This document shows, one piece after another, positions 8,439 to 14,776 of a stretch of DNA of 30,662 nt. A program made the position numbers and the translations under genes. This stretch comes from UBA6770 sp965661115. Its GTDB lineage: Bacteria; Bacteroidota; Bacteroidia; Flavobacteriales_G; Salibacteraceae. The notes under the pieces were generated by a model. That model searched no databases, was not told where the DNA came from, and was given only the letters and a program-made list of their open reading frames with translations. Where the stretch lies: the NCBI GenBank assembly GCA_965661115.1, contig CBFICO010000018.1, positions 1-30,662 on the forward strand, written 5' to 3'. Positions within the stretch are counted from its first letter, which is position 1, and the number at the start of each line of letters is the position of its first letter.

Positions 8439-9056
8439 ATGACAGAATTAGTAAACATATTCGTAAAAGGCATTTTCATTGACAACATGATTTTTGCCTA
8501 CTTCCTTGGTATGTGTTCATACTTGGCTGTATCGAAAACAGTAAAAACAGGAGTTGGTCTTGGTGCGGCAGTAATATTCGTTTTAGGTATTACTGTTCCA
8601 ATTAACTACTTACTAGAAAACTACGTGCTTAAAGAAGGCGCACTAGTGTGGTTAGGAGAAGAATACGCAACAGTAGATTTAAGTTTCCTTTCATTCATTA
8701 TGTTCATTGCTGTAATTGCATCAATGGTTCAATTAGTTGAAATGATTGTAGAAAAATTTGCTCCAGCTCTTTATGGTGCCTTGGGTATTTTCTTGCCTCT
8801 TATTGCAGTAAACTGTTCAATTTTAGGTGGTGCACTATTTATGCAAGAAAGACAATATGCTACCATCAGTGAAGCAACAGCATTTGGATTAGGTTCTGGT
8901 GTTGGTTGGTTTTTAGCAATTGTTGCTATAGCTGCAATCAGAGAAAAAATTAGATATTCTCATGTCCCTGCTCCATTAAGAGGATTGGGGATCACATTTA
9001 TAATTACTGGACTTATGGGTATAGCATTCATGAGTTTTATGGGAATTGAACTTTAA
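8439..9056 (+). CDS. nqrE: Na+-translocating NADH:quinone reductase subunit E
   Basis: Membrane partner of NqrD (205 residues, six predicted helices, homologous to NqrD and to RnfA). It supplies the other two ligands of the intramembrane [2Fe-2S] cluster; the matching residues here are Cys26 (FLGMCSYLAVS) and Cys126 (IAVNCSILGGALFM). Family markers include NIFVKGIFIDNMIFAYFLG at the N terminus and the REKIRYSHVPAPLRGLGI loop near the C terminus. It lies between nqrD and nqrF in the canonical order. Confidence 0.95.
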   Translation: MTELVNIFVKGIFIDNMIFAYFLGMCSYLAVSKTVKTGVGLGAAVIFVLGITVPINYLLENYVLKEGALVWLGEEYATVDLSFLSFIMFIAVIASMVQLVEMIVEKFAPALYGALGIFLPLIAVNCSILGGALFMQERQYATISEATAFGLGSGVGWFLAIVAIAAIREKIRYSHVPAPLRGLGITFIITGLMGIAFMSFMGIEL

Positions 9057-9080
9057 GAAATCATCGATAATTAGAATAAA

Positions 9081-10373
9081 ATGGGAACTACGTTAATAGC
9101 AGCTATTATAATATTCTTAATCGTTACCCTTTTGTTGGTATCGTTATTATTATTTGCAAAGGCTAAACTTTCGTCCTCAGGGCCAGTAGTATTAAAAATT
9201 AATGGTGAAAAAGAAGTTACAGTTGATGGTGGTAGCACACTGCTTTCAACACTAGGTAATTCTGGAATTTTCCTTCCTTCTGCTTGCGGTGGAGGTGGAA
9301 CCTGTATTCAGTGTAAATGTCAAGTTCACATTGGAGGTGGTTCTATTCTACCTACAGAAGAGCCACATTTTTCTAGAAAAGAAATAGCTGACGGCTGGCG
9401 ATTAGGTTGCCAAGTAAAGGTTAAAGAAGATATGGATATCGAAGTTCCAGAAGAGGTATTCGGTATCAAGAAATGGGAAGCAACAGTTGTTTCGAATTAC
9501 AACGTGGCATCTTTCATTAAAGAATTTATTGTTGAGTTACCAGAGGATATGGATTACAAGGCGGGTGGTTATATCCAAATTGAAATCCCTAAAACGGTAG
9601 TTAACTACAAAGATATTGATATCACTGCTCACCCTGAAGAACACCCAGGTGAGCCAGATAAGTTTAAAATGGAATGGGATAAGTTCAACTTATGGCCATT
9701 GCAAATGAAGAATGACGAGTTGGTAGAGCGTGCATATTCAATGGCTTCTTACCCAGCTGAAGGAAGAAGAATTATGCTAAACGTTCGTATCGCTACTCCA
9801 CCATGGGATAGAGCTAAAAACGGTTGGATGGATGTAAATCCAGGTATAGCCTCTTCGTATATTTTTAATTGTAAGAAAGGTGATAAAGTAACTGTATCAG
9901 GTCCTTACGGTGAGTTCTTTATCAAAGAAACTGATGCTGAAATGCTTTACATCGGTGGTGGTGCTGGTATGGCTCCAATGCGTTCTCACTTGTACCATTT
10001 ATTCCGAACTGTTAAAACAGGAAGGAAAGTTACTTATTGGTACGGTGGTAGATCAAAACGTGAGTTATTCTACATCGATCACTTTAGAGCATTAGAAAAA
10101 GATTTTCCAAACTTCAAATTCTTCATGGTACTATCTGAACCTTTAGAAGAAGATAACTGGAAAGTTATGAAAGACATGCAAGACGAAGGTGATGGTTTTG
10201 TTGGGTTTGTACATCAATCGGTAATTGATCAGTACTTATCAAAACACGATACTCCAGAAGATATTGAATTCTATTTCTGTGGTCCTCCAATGATGAACCA
10301 AGCGGTTTTAAAAATGTGCGACGATTGGGGCGTACCGCCAGAAAACGTATCCTTCGATGATTTTGGAGGTTAA
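9081..10373 (+). CDS. nqrF: Na+-translocating NADH:quinone reductase subunit F (NADH-oxidising, 2Fe-2S/FAD)
   Basis: Entry point for electrons: it oxidises NADH through FAD and passes electrons to a plant-type [2Fe-2S] cluster. An N-terminal transmembrane helix covers residues 4-27. A ferredoxin domain follows with ligands Cys69, Cys75, Cys78 (SACGGGGTCIQC) and Cys110 (WRLGCQV). The ferredoxin-reductase domain shows RAYSMASYP (FAD contact), IGGGAGMAPMRSH (nucleotide loop), FYFCGPPMMNQAV (NADH-binding Cys/Gly) and the C-terminal FDDFGG. At 430 residues it is close to the 407-410 of Vibrio, slightly longer. Last subunit gene of the operon; a terminator hairpin begins 10 bases after its stop. 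Confidence 0.96.
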   Translation: MGTTLIAAIIIFLIVTLLLVSLLLFAKAKLSSSGPVVLKINGEKEVTVDGGSTLLSTLGNSGIFLPSACGGGGTCIQCKCQVHIGGGSILPTEEPHFSRKEIADGWRLGCQVKVKEDMDIEVPEEVFGIKKWEATVVSNYNVASFIKEFIVELPEDMDYKAGGYIQIEIPKTVVNYKDIDITAHPEEHPGEPDKFKMEWDKFNLWPLQMKNDELVERAYSMASYPAEGRRIMLNVRIATPPWDRAKNGWMDVNPGIASSYIFNCKKGDKVTVSGPYGEFFIKETDAEMLYIGGGAGMAPMRSHLYHLFRTVKTGRKVTYWYGGRSKRELFYIDHFRALEKDFPNFKFFMVLSEPLEEDNWKVMKDMQDEGDGFVGFVHQSVIDQYLSKHDTPEDIEFYFCGPPMMNQAVLKMCDDWGVPPENVSFDDFGG

Positions 10374-10383
10374 AAAGTTTAAT

Positions 10384-10412
10384 AACCCTCTCCAGTTTGG
10401 AGGGGGTTTTTT
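10384..10412 (+). terminator. Intrinsic terminator between nqrF and apbE
   Basis: Stem AACCCTCTCC (10384-10393) pairs with GGAGGGGGTT (10399-10408) with one G-T wobble and a 5-base loop, then T's to 10412. It ends 9 bases before the apbE start codon. As I see no separate apbE promoter, it probably attenuates rather than fully ends transcription. Confidence 0.8.
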
Positions 10413-10421
10413 ATGGTTATT

Positions 10422-11507
10422 ATGAAAGTACTTTATTGGGTTTTAATTGCCTTGTTTTCCTACAGTTGCGCAACTGAAAATGCTTCTGTAAAAAGTAAGA
10501 ACGAGAATAAACAAGTTATAAAAGGTGAAGCTCAGGGGACAACCTACTCAATTGTTTATTACGGAGATGAAAACATAAAAAAGGAGTCAATCGATTCCGT
10601 TTTGTTAGCAATCGACCTATCGCTTTCAAACTGGAATAAACAAAGCCTACTTTCTGCTTATAATAATGGTGTTGACAGTATAAAACTAGATGATCACTTT
10701 TTCAAGAATTTGATTTTATCTGTACTGGTAAGCGGCAACACCAATGGCGCATTTAATCCTTTAATTAAACCACTAATTGATTATTATGGACTTGGGGCTG
10801 AGGAAAATAATGTAAGTGATATTGATAGCGCAACTGTTACTGAAATGCTAACCAAATTAAAGCTAGATTCCATAATGATAAGCGATGGAAGAAGAGCCCT
10901 TCCAATAACTCAAATTATGCAATCGTCTTATAAGCCAGAATATTACACTTTGTTGCAAAGCAATAATCCTTTTCAGTTAGATTTTAATGCCATTGCGCAA
11001 GGTTATAGTGTTGATGTAATCTCAGATTATATAATGAGTAAAGGAATCAGTAACTTTCTTGTTGAGCTAGGAGGGGAGATGATTGCCAAAGGAAAACACC
11101 CTAACTGTAAAGAGTGGACAGTTGGCATTGACAAGCCGCTAGAAGAAGGCGGTAGAGAGTTGCAAGCTAAACTTAAGCTGCAAAACAAAGCAATTGCCAC
11201 ATCGGGAAACTACAGAAAGTTTAAAGAGATTGATGGTGTAAAATACCATCATACCATAAATCCTAAAACTGGATTTCCTGCAAAGAACAGATTGTTGAGT
11301 GCTACAGTGGTTACATCAGAATGTTCTTGGGCGGATGCGTATGCAACAGCATTTATGGTGTTGGGTGTAGATAAAAGTGTCGAATTAATAGAATCAGGAA
11401 ATTTAGGCGAGGTTGATGTTTTTTTTATCTATTCGGGAAGTGAAGGAGAATATCAGTTTTATCAAACTGAAGGCTTAAAAAAGAATATTGAGTTAATAGA
11501 AAATTAA
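10422..11507 (+). CDS. apbE: FAD:protein FMN transferase (ApbE), lipoprotein
   Basis: Transfers FMN from FAD to a threonine of target proteins, here very likely NqrB and NqrC. From ATG 10422 the protein has 361 residues and a lipoprotein signal (MKVLYWVLIALFSYSC; lipid-modified Cys16), placing it on the outer face of the inner membrane, or the outer membrane, where NqrC's FMN domain is exposed. An ATG nine bases earlier (10413) is in frame but adds only MVI. ApbE markers: GEAQGTTYSIVYYG near residue 36, LDFNAIAQGYSVD at 187, LVELGGEMIAKGKHP at 213, YHHTINPKTGFP at 275-286, and WADAYATAFMVLG (303-315) with the Asp/Thr that bind Mg2+. Its 3' end overlaps the stop codon of the small minus-strand gene. 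Confidence 0.95.
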   Translation: MKVLYWVLIALFSYSCATENASVKSKNENKQVIKGEAQGTTYSIVYYGDENIKKESIDSVLLAIDLSLSNWNKQSLLSAYNNGVDSIKLDDHFFKNLILSVLVSGNTNGAFNPLIKPLIDYYGLGAEENNVSDIDSATVTEMLTKLKLDSIMISDGRRALPITQIMQSSYKPEYYTLLQSNNPFQLDFNAIAQGYSVDVISDYIMSKGISNFLVELGGEMIAKGKHPNCKEWTVGIDKPLEEGGRELQAKLKLQNKAIATSGNYRKFKEIDGVKYHHTINPKTGFPAKNRLLSATVVTSECSWADAYATAFMVLGVDKSVELIESGNLGEVDVFFIYSGSEGEYQFYQTEGLKKNIELIEN

Positions 11508-11700
11508 GCCTCTTTTTGACATTGCTCATCGGGCAATGCACCACAAAANNNNNNNNNNAAGGCTGACCTTCTTCGTTTACTATAGGATTGTTTGATGCAC
11601 AAGTTCCAGCAAATTTGCCTTCTTTTTTAACGAGAATTTTAATGGCGATTCCAGCAAATCCGAGTGCTAATAGCCCAACAGAAAGTAATATTAATTTCAT
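11504..11700 (-). CDS. Small Cys-rich single-span membrane protein, probable NqrM-like Na+-NQR maturation factor (interrupted by assembly gap)
   Basis: The start at 11700 gives MKLILLSVGLLALGFAGIAI, one transmembrane helix, then KILVKKEGKFAGTCASNNP with Cys34, up to Pro47. A run of ten N follows. Read in the frame that the ten N imply, the tail makes no family sense and runs on into the apbE region. In the next frame it reads FCGALPDEQCQKEA and stops with TAA at 11506-11504. I recognise this tail as belonging to a small Bacteroidota protein, so the gap length is wrong. The codon entering the gap begins with T, as a Cys codon would. Layout (one N-terminal helix, then about four Cys) and the location beside nqr/apbE match NqrM (DUF539), which is needed to build the NqrDE iron centre. 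The function is inferred from this context; homology to DUF539 is unproven. Confidence 0.68.
11549..11558. other. Assembly gap (10 N)
   Basis: Ten undetermined bases inside the small minus-strand gene. The reading frames on the two sides only join if the true length leaves remainder 2 when divided by 3 (for example 5, 8 or 11 bases), so ten is a placeholder or an estimate. Confidence 0.97.
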
Positions 11701-11704
11701 GCTG

Positions 11705-11712
11705 CAAATTTA
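11705..11712 (-). promoter_or_regulatory. Bacteroidota -7 promoter element for the NqrM-like gene
   Basis: On the minus strand TAAATTTG matches TAnnTTTG exactly. It ends only 4 bases before the ATG at 11700, so transcription would begin at or within a few bases of the start codon, suggesting a leaderless or nearly leaderless mRNA. Confidence 0.5.
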
Positions 11713-11786
11713 GGCCATAAACTAAAATGCTGTTTGATAAAGATCAATTAACAAATGAAATTTTCTAAAAAAAAGACAGAATATAT

Positions 11787-11816
11787 TTTGTGAATGTAAA
11801 ACCTTGTTTAATTTTG
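11787..11816 (+). promoter_or_regulatory. Promoter of the tRNA-Glu / rpsT unit
   Basis: TTTG at 11787-11790 and TAATTTTG at 11809-11816 are separated by 18 bases. Both halves match the Bacteroidota -33/-7 promoter, and this is the best full match in the window. The tRNA begins about 75 bases downstream of the -7 box. Confidence 0.75.
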
Positions 11817-11891
11817 CACTCGCTTTTGAAAAAAGTAATTCTTTGAAATAACAGAAAAGAAGATATCCAAGAGCTTTTCTCATTCAAAAAT

Positions 11892-11963
11892 GGCCCATTC
11901 GTCTAGTGGTTAGGACGCCAGGTTTTCATCCTGGTAACAGGAGTTCGATTCTCCTATGGGCTA
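11892..11963 (+). tRNA. tRNA-Glu (anticodon TTC)
   Basis: A 72-base cloverleaf. The acceptor GGCCCAT pairs with ATGGGCT (first pair G-T). The D arm contains AGTGGTTAGGA, and the anticodon stem CCAGG/CCTGG closes the loop TTTTCAT with anticodon TTC, reading GAA/GAG. The T arm AGGAG-TTCGATT-CTCCT is perfect. The discriminator base is A and CCA is not encoded. rpsT starts 23 bases later with no terminator between. Confidence 0.97.
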
Positions 11964-11986
11964 CAACGTTTTAAACAAAAAATAGA

Positions 11987-12238
11987 ATGGCAAATCATAA
12001 GTCAGCATTAAAAAGAATCAGACAAATTAAAGTTCGTAGAGAGCGCAACCGTTACGTTTTTAAAACTACACGAAACGCAATCCGTGACTTAAGAGCTGAA
12101 ACAGACAAGAAAGCTGCTGAAACAAACCTACCTAAGGTTTTTTCAATGATAGATAAGTTAGCTAAGAAGAACATTATTCACTCTAACAAAGCAGCTAACC
12201 TTAAATCTAAGCTTGCCAAAAAAGTTTCTGCACTTTAA
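11987..12238 (+). CDS. rpsT: 30S ribosomal protein S20
   Basis: Small-subunit ribosomal protein that binds the 5' domain and helix 44 of 16S rRNA. 83 residues, very basic, with the family pattern MANHKSALKRIRQIKVRRERN, then RNAIRDLRA, and a C-terminal block IHSNKAANLKSKLAKKV that matches the conserved I-H-K-N-x-A-A-R-x-K-S-R-L signature. It sits directly behind tRNA-Glu and is followed by a strong terminator, so the two are probably transcribed together from the promoter at 11787. Confidence 0.96.
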   Translation: MANHKSALKRIRQIKVRRERNRYVFKTTRNAIRDLRAETDKKAAETNLPKVFSMIDKLAKKNIIHSNKAANLKSKLAKKVSAL

Positions 12239-12261
12239 GAGTTTGAAATTGAAAGAATTTG

Positions 12262-12288
12262 AAAGTCCCTTTACAGGACTTTTTTTTT
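12262..12288 (+). terminator. Rho-independent terminator after rpsT
   Basis: Perfect 7-bp stem AAAGTCC / GGACTTT (12262-12268 and 12276-12282) with a 7-base loop, followed by a run of T's to 12288. Confidence 0.85.
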
Positions 12289-12375
12289 GCTCTATATTTT
12301 CTGAAACAATACGTAATTAAGATACTCATGTATATAAATGTTATGCAGAGTGTATCAATTTATTAAAAACCTAAT

Positions 12376-12383
12376 TATATTTG
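12376..12383 (+). promoter_or_regulatory. Bacteroidota -7 promoter element for the acidic lipoprotein
   Basis: TATATTTG is an exact TAnnTTTG match, 20 bases upstream of the ATG at 12404. This argues against longer in-frame translations from upstream. Confidence 0.55.
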
Positions 12384-12403
12384 AGCAAATTAAATATTCA
12401 ATT

Positions 12404-12691
12404 ATGAAAAAGTTATTAATGGTATTCATGTCAGCAGCGTTGTTTGTGGCATGTGCTGAAGGGGAAAAGAAAGAAGTAAAAGAAGAAGTTCAAGAAACTA
12501 CTGAAGAGGTAACTGAAGGTGCTGAAGAAGCAATGGAAGATGCTACTGAAGCGGTAGAAGAAGCAGCTGAAACAGTGGGAGAAGCTATGGAAGAAGCTGG
12601 TGAAGCGTTAGAAGAAGCAGCTGAGACAGTTGAAGATGCTGCAGCTGAATTAGCTCCAGCAGAGGATGCTGAGATGGAAGAAACGAAGTAA
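12404..12691 (+). CDS. Small, extremely acidic Ala/Glu-rich helical lipoprotein
   Basis: A 95-residue protein that I cannot assign to a named family. The signal MKKLLMVFMSAALFVAC ends in a lipobox Cys17, so the mature protein is lipid-anchored in an envelope membrane. After a short charged linker (EGEKKEVKEEVQ) residues about 30-90 are built almost only of Glu, Ala, Val/Thr/Met, Gly and Asp, in a loose 11-residue pattern such as EEAMEDATEAV, EEAAETVGEAM and EEAGEALEEAA. This should be one long amphipathic helix or coiled coil, or a LEA-like disordered chain with a large negative charge. Start ATG 12404 is fixed by the promoter at 12376 and the signal peptide. The gene is a single unit between two terminators. 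Possible roles are periplasmic spacer, cation buffering or stress protein; none is shown by the sequence. Confidence 0.8.
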   Translation: MKKLLMVFMSAALFVACAEGEKKEVKEEVQETTEEVTEGAEEAMEDATEAVEEAAETVGEAMEEAGEALEEAAETVEDAAAELAPAEDAEMEETK

Positions 12692-12715
12692 ACCATCACA
12701 CATATCACAAAATTG

Positions 12716-12748
12716 AAAGCCTTTTCGTATTTTCGGAGAGGCTTTTTT
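12716..12748 (+). terminator. Terminator after the acidic lipoprotein gene
   Basis: AAAGCCTTTTCG (12716-12727) pairs with CGGAGAGGCTTT (12734-12745) with two G-T wobbles and a 6-base loop, followed by T's to 12748. It lies 14 bases before radC. Confidence 0.75.
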
Positions 12749-12761
12749 CGTTTCCAATATT

Positions 12762-13457
12762 ATGGACCAACAGAAATCACAATCAATAAAGTACTGGGCA
12801 GAAGACGATAGACCTCGCGAAAAATTTTTATTAAAAGGTAGAGCTGCGCTTAGCGATGCCGAGTTACTTGCCATAATATTAGGTTCAGGCAGTAGAAAAG
12901 AGAGCGCAGTTGAGTTAGCCAAACGAGTTTTAGAAGCAGCAAAGGGAAACTTAATTGAGCTAGGACGTTATAACCTAAAACAATTAATGGAGTTCAATGG
13001 AATTGGTGAAGCAAAGGCAATAAGCATTGCTGCGGCTCTAGAAATTGGTCGTAGAAGAAGAGAGCAAGAGTTTTTTGTAAAAGAAAAAATCACCTCAAGC
13101 AACGATATATTCGAGCTTATGCATGGCGATTTAAGCGATTTAAATTTCGAAGAATTTTGGATTGTTATTTTGAATAGAGCCAATAAAGTCCTTAAAAAGA
13201 TAAAGATTAGTTCTGGAGGAGTAAGCGGTACTGTTGCTGATACCAGAGTAATTTTTAAATCTGCAATAGACGAATTGGCAAGCGCAATTATACTTGTCCA
13301 TAATCATCCCTCGGGTAATTTAAAGCCTAGCCAAGCAGATATTTCCCTTACCAAGAAGCTCAAAAGTGCTGGCGAAGTGTTGGATATTCCAATCTTAGAT
13401 CACCTAATTATTGCTGAAAATTCCTATTTCAGCTTTGCAGATGAAGGCTTACTTTAG
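12762..13457 (+). CDS. radC: RadC family JAB/MPN-domain protein
   Basis: Predicted cytoplasmic metalloprotein of the RadC/UPF0758 family (231 residues, normal length). The name comes from an old DNA-repair assignment that was later withdrawn; the real role is unsettled. The N-terminal helix-hairpin-helix-like region includes KQLMEFNGIGEAKA (residues 73-86). The C-terminal JAMM metal site is complete: ILVHNHPSGNLKPSQAD with His180, His182, Ser190 and Asp193, plus the upstream Glu in the FEEFW segment. It begins just after a terminator, and I see no clear promoter box of its own. The deacetylase-like gene follows 5 bases after its stop, so the two are probably co-transcribed. Confidence 0.92.
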   Translation: MDQQKSQSIKYWAEDDRPREKFLLKGRAALSDAELLAIILGSGSRKESAVELAKRVLEAAKGNLIELGRYNLKQLMEFNGIGEAKAISIAAALEIGRRRREQEFFVKEKITSSNDIFELMHGDLSDLNFEEFWIVILNRANKVLKKIKISSGGVSGTVADTRVIFKSAIDELASAIILVHNHPSGNLKPSQADISLTKKLKSAGEVLDIPILDHLIIAENSYFSFADEGLL

Positions 13458-13462
13458 CGTTC

Positions 13463-14776
13463 ATGTCTTCAAGCATATTAGTTTATTCCACTAAGCTTAC
13501 ACCAAGGGTTCAGTTTGCTTTCAATTTGATACTGAGAGATATTCTCGGCTTGAATGTAGAGTTTACTCAATTTGAAGAAGACTTTCTTGTTGCAGGCGAT
13601 CTTAAGTTATCATATAACTTTCAAGCAACAAAAAGCGAGTTAAATTTTACACCACAAGGACTGCTATTTCAAAAAGGGATAGAGCAATTTGAGGTTTCGG
13701 TGGATGATACCACAAGTGAGTATTCCTTTTTTAAAGTGAATGATTCTCCTGTAAGTTTTGATGTGTTTGCCGCAAGTTTTTACCTAGCTACTAGGTATGA
13801 GGAATACCTGCCGCATGTAAAGGATAAACACGGTAGGTACGCAGCAAAAAATAGCTTAGCTTACAAATTTGGATTTTTGGATATACCAATAATCAACAGT
13901 TGGGCAAATCTTGTCAAAGAAATTTTGCTTGAGTATTTCCCAACAATTTCGTTTCCGAAAAGAGCTTTTAAAATTGAGCCTACCATTGATGTAGATAGTG
14001 CATTTGCATATGCAGAAAAAGGTATGGTAAGAACAATCATGGGGTTTGGAAAAGATGTTCTAAATAGAGATTTTTCCGGGTTTTCAGACAGAATGTCAAC
14101 CATTGCAGGTAGAAAGGATGATCCGTACAACGTGTTTGAAAAATTAATTGAGCTGCAAGACCAATTTGGTTGGAGATTTACCTATTTCTTTTTGGTAGGC
14201 GATTACGATAAAAACGATAGAAGTATTGCCATTACTTCTCAAAAATTTCAAGCTTTATTGAAACATGTAAACGATTATTCCGATGTTGGCTTGCACCCAA
14301 GTTTTGCATCTAACGACAGCACTAAGAAATTAGCAAAGGAGTTAGACCGGCTTTCAAAAACACTGCATTATCCTATTCAAAAAAGTAGGCAACATTTTTT
14401 AAAGTTGCATTTGCCCGAAACCTATCGAAACTTAATGGAGTTAGGTGTAAAATCAGAATATTCAATGGGGTATCCAGATTGTGCTGGATTTAGAGCATCT
14501 ATTTGCACTCCATATTATTTCTATGATCTAGAGCAAGAAGTGGAAACTAACCTAAAGATTCACCCTTTTTCTTTAATGGAAGCAACCTATAAATACTATC
14601 AACCGGGCGAGCTTGAGGCAGTGCTAGAAAAGGGTTTAGAAATAGCCAAAAGTGTAAAAGAGGTTGATGGAACGTTTTCTTTTGTATGGCATTCAGACTC
14701 TATTAGTGGAATGGAACCCTGGAAAGGATGGGAAAATGGCTTAGCATTGTTTTGCGAGAAATTACAGCAACTATGA
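13463..14776 (+). CDS. Polysaccharide deacetylase-like protein (Bacteroidota type)
   Basis: 437-residue protein resembling a Bacteroidota family annotated as polysaccharide deacetylase, with a long N-terminal domain (about residues 1-165) and a NodB-like barrel. Visible barrel elements are EPTIDVDSAFAYA (Asp176/Asp178, motif 1 position), DVGLHPSFAS (His278, position of the metal-binding H-x-x-x-H/S motif), RQHFLKLHLPETY (309-321), GYPDCAGFRASICTPYYFYDL (336-356) and FVWHSDSIS near residue 410. No signal peptide or membrane helix is visible, so it may act on a cytoplasmic carrier-linked sugar. Substrate unknown. The stop TGA overlaps the next ATG (ATGA), indicating translational coupling with the FemAB/GNAT-like gene. 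Confidence 0.75.
   Translation: MSSSILVYSTKLTPRVQFAFNLILRDILGLNVEFTQFEEDFLVAGDLKLSYNFQATKSELNFTPQGLLFQKGIEQFEVSVDDTTSEYSFFKVNDSPVSFDVFAASFYLATRYEEYLPHVKDKHGRYAAKNSLAYKFGFLDIPIINSWANLVKEILLEYFPTISFPKRAFKIEPTIDVDSAFAYAEKGMVRTIMGFGKDVLNRDFSGFSDRMSTIAGRKDDPYNVFEKLIELQDQFGWRFTYFFLVGDYDKNDRSIAITSQKFQALLKHVNDYSDVGLHPSFASNDSTKKLAKELDRLSKTLHYPIQKSRQHFLKLHLPETYRNLMELGVKSEYSMGYPDCAGFRASICTPYYFYDLEQEVETNLKIHPFSLMEATYKYYQPGELEAVLEKGLEIAKSVKEVDGTFSFVWHSDSISGMEPWKGWENGLALFCEKLQQL

Noticed and set aside
11520..11538. Hairpin CATTGC / GCAATG as a terminator between apbE and the NqrM-like gene
   Set aside because: No T run follows on either strand and the sequence is coding on the minus strand.
11425..11547. 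C-terminal extension of the small minus-strand protein beyond the N gap in the as-given frame
   Set aside because: It arises from the wrong gap length and runs into apbE; the neighbouring frame ends in a sensible Cys motif and stop.
12490..12708. Minus-strand Ser/Ala/Val-rich frame of 72 residues
   Set aside because: It is the reverse complement of the Glu/Ala repeat of the acidic lipoprotein; the low complexity explains the open frame.
14728..14772. Earlier ATG for the FemAB/GNAT-like gene
   Set aside because: The 15 added residues lie inside the preceding gene and do not look like the family; ATG 14773 forms a classic ATGA overlap.
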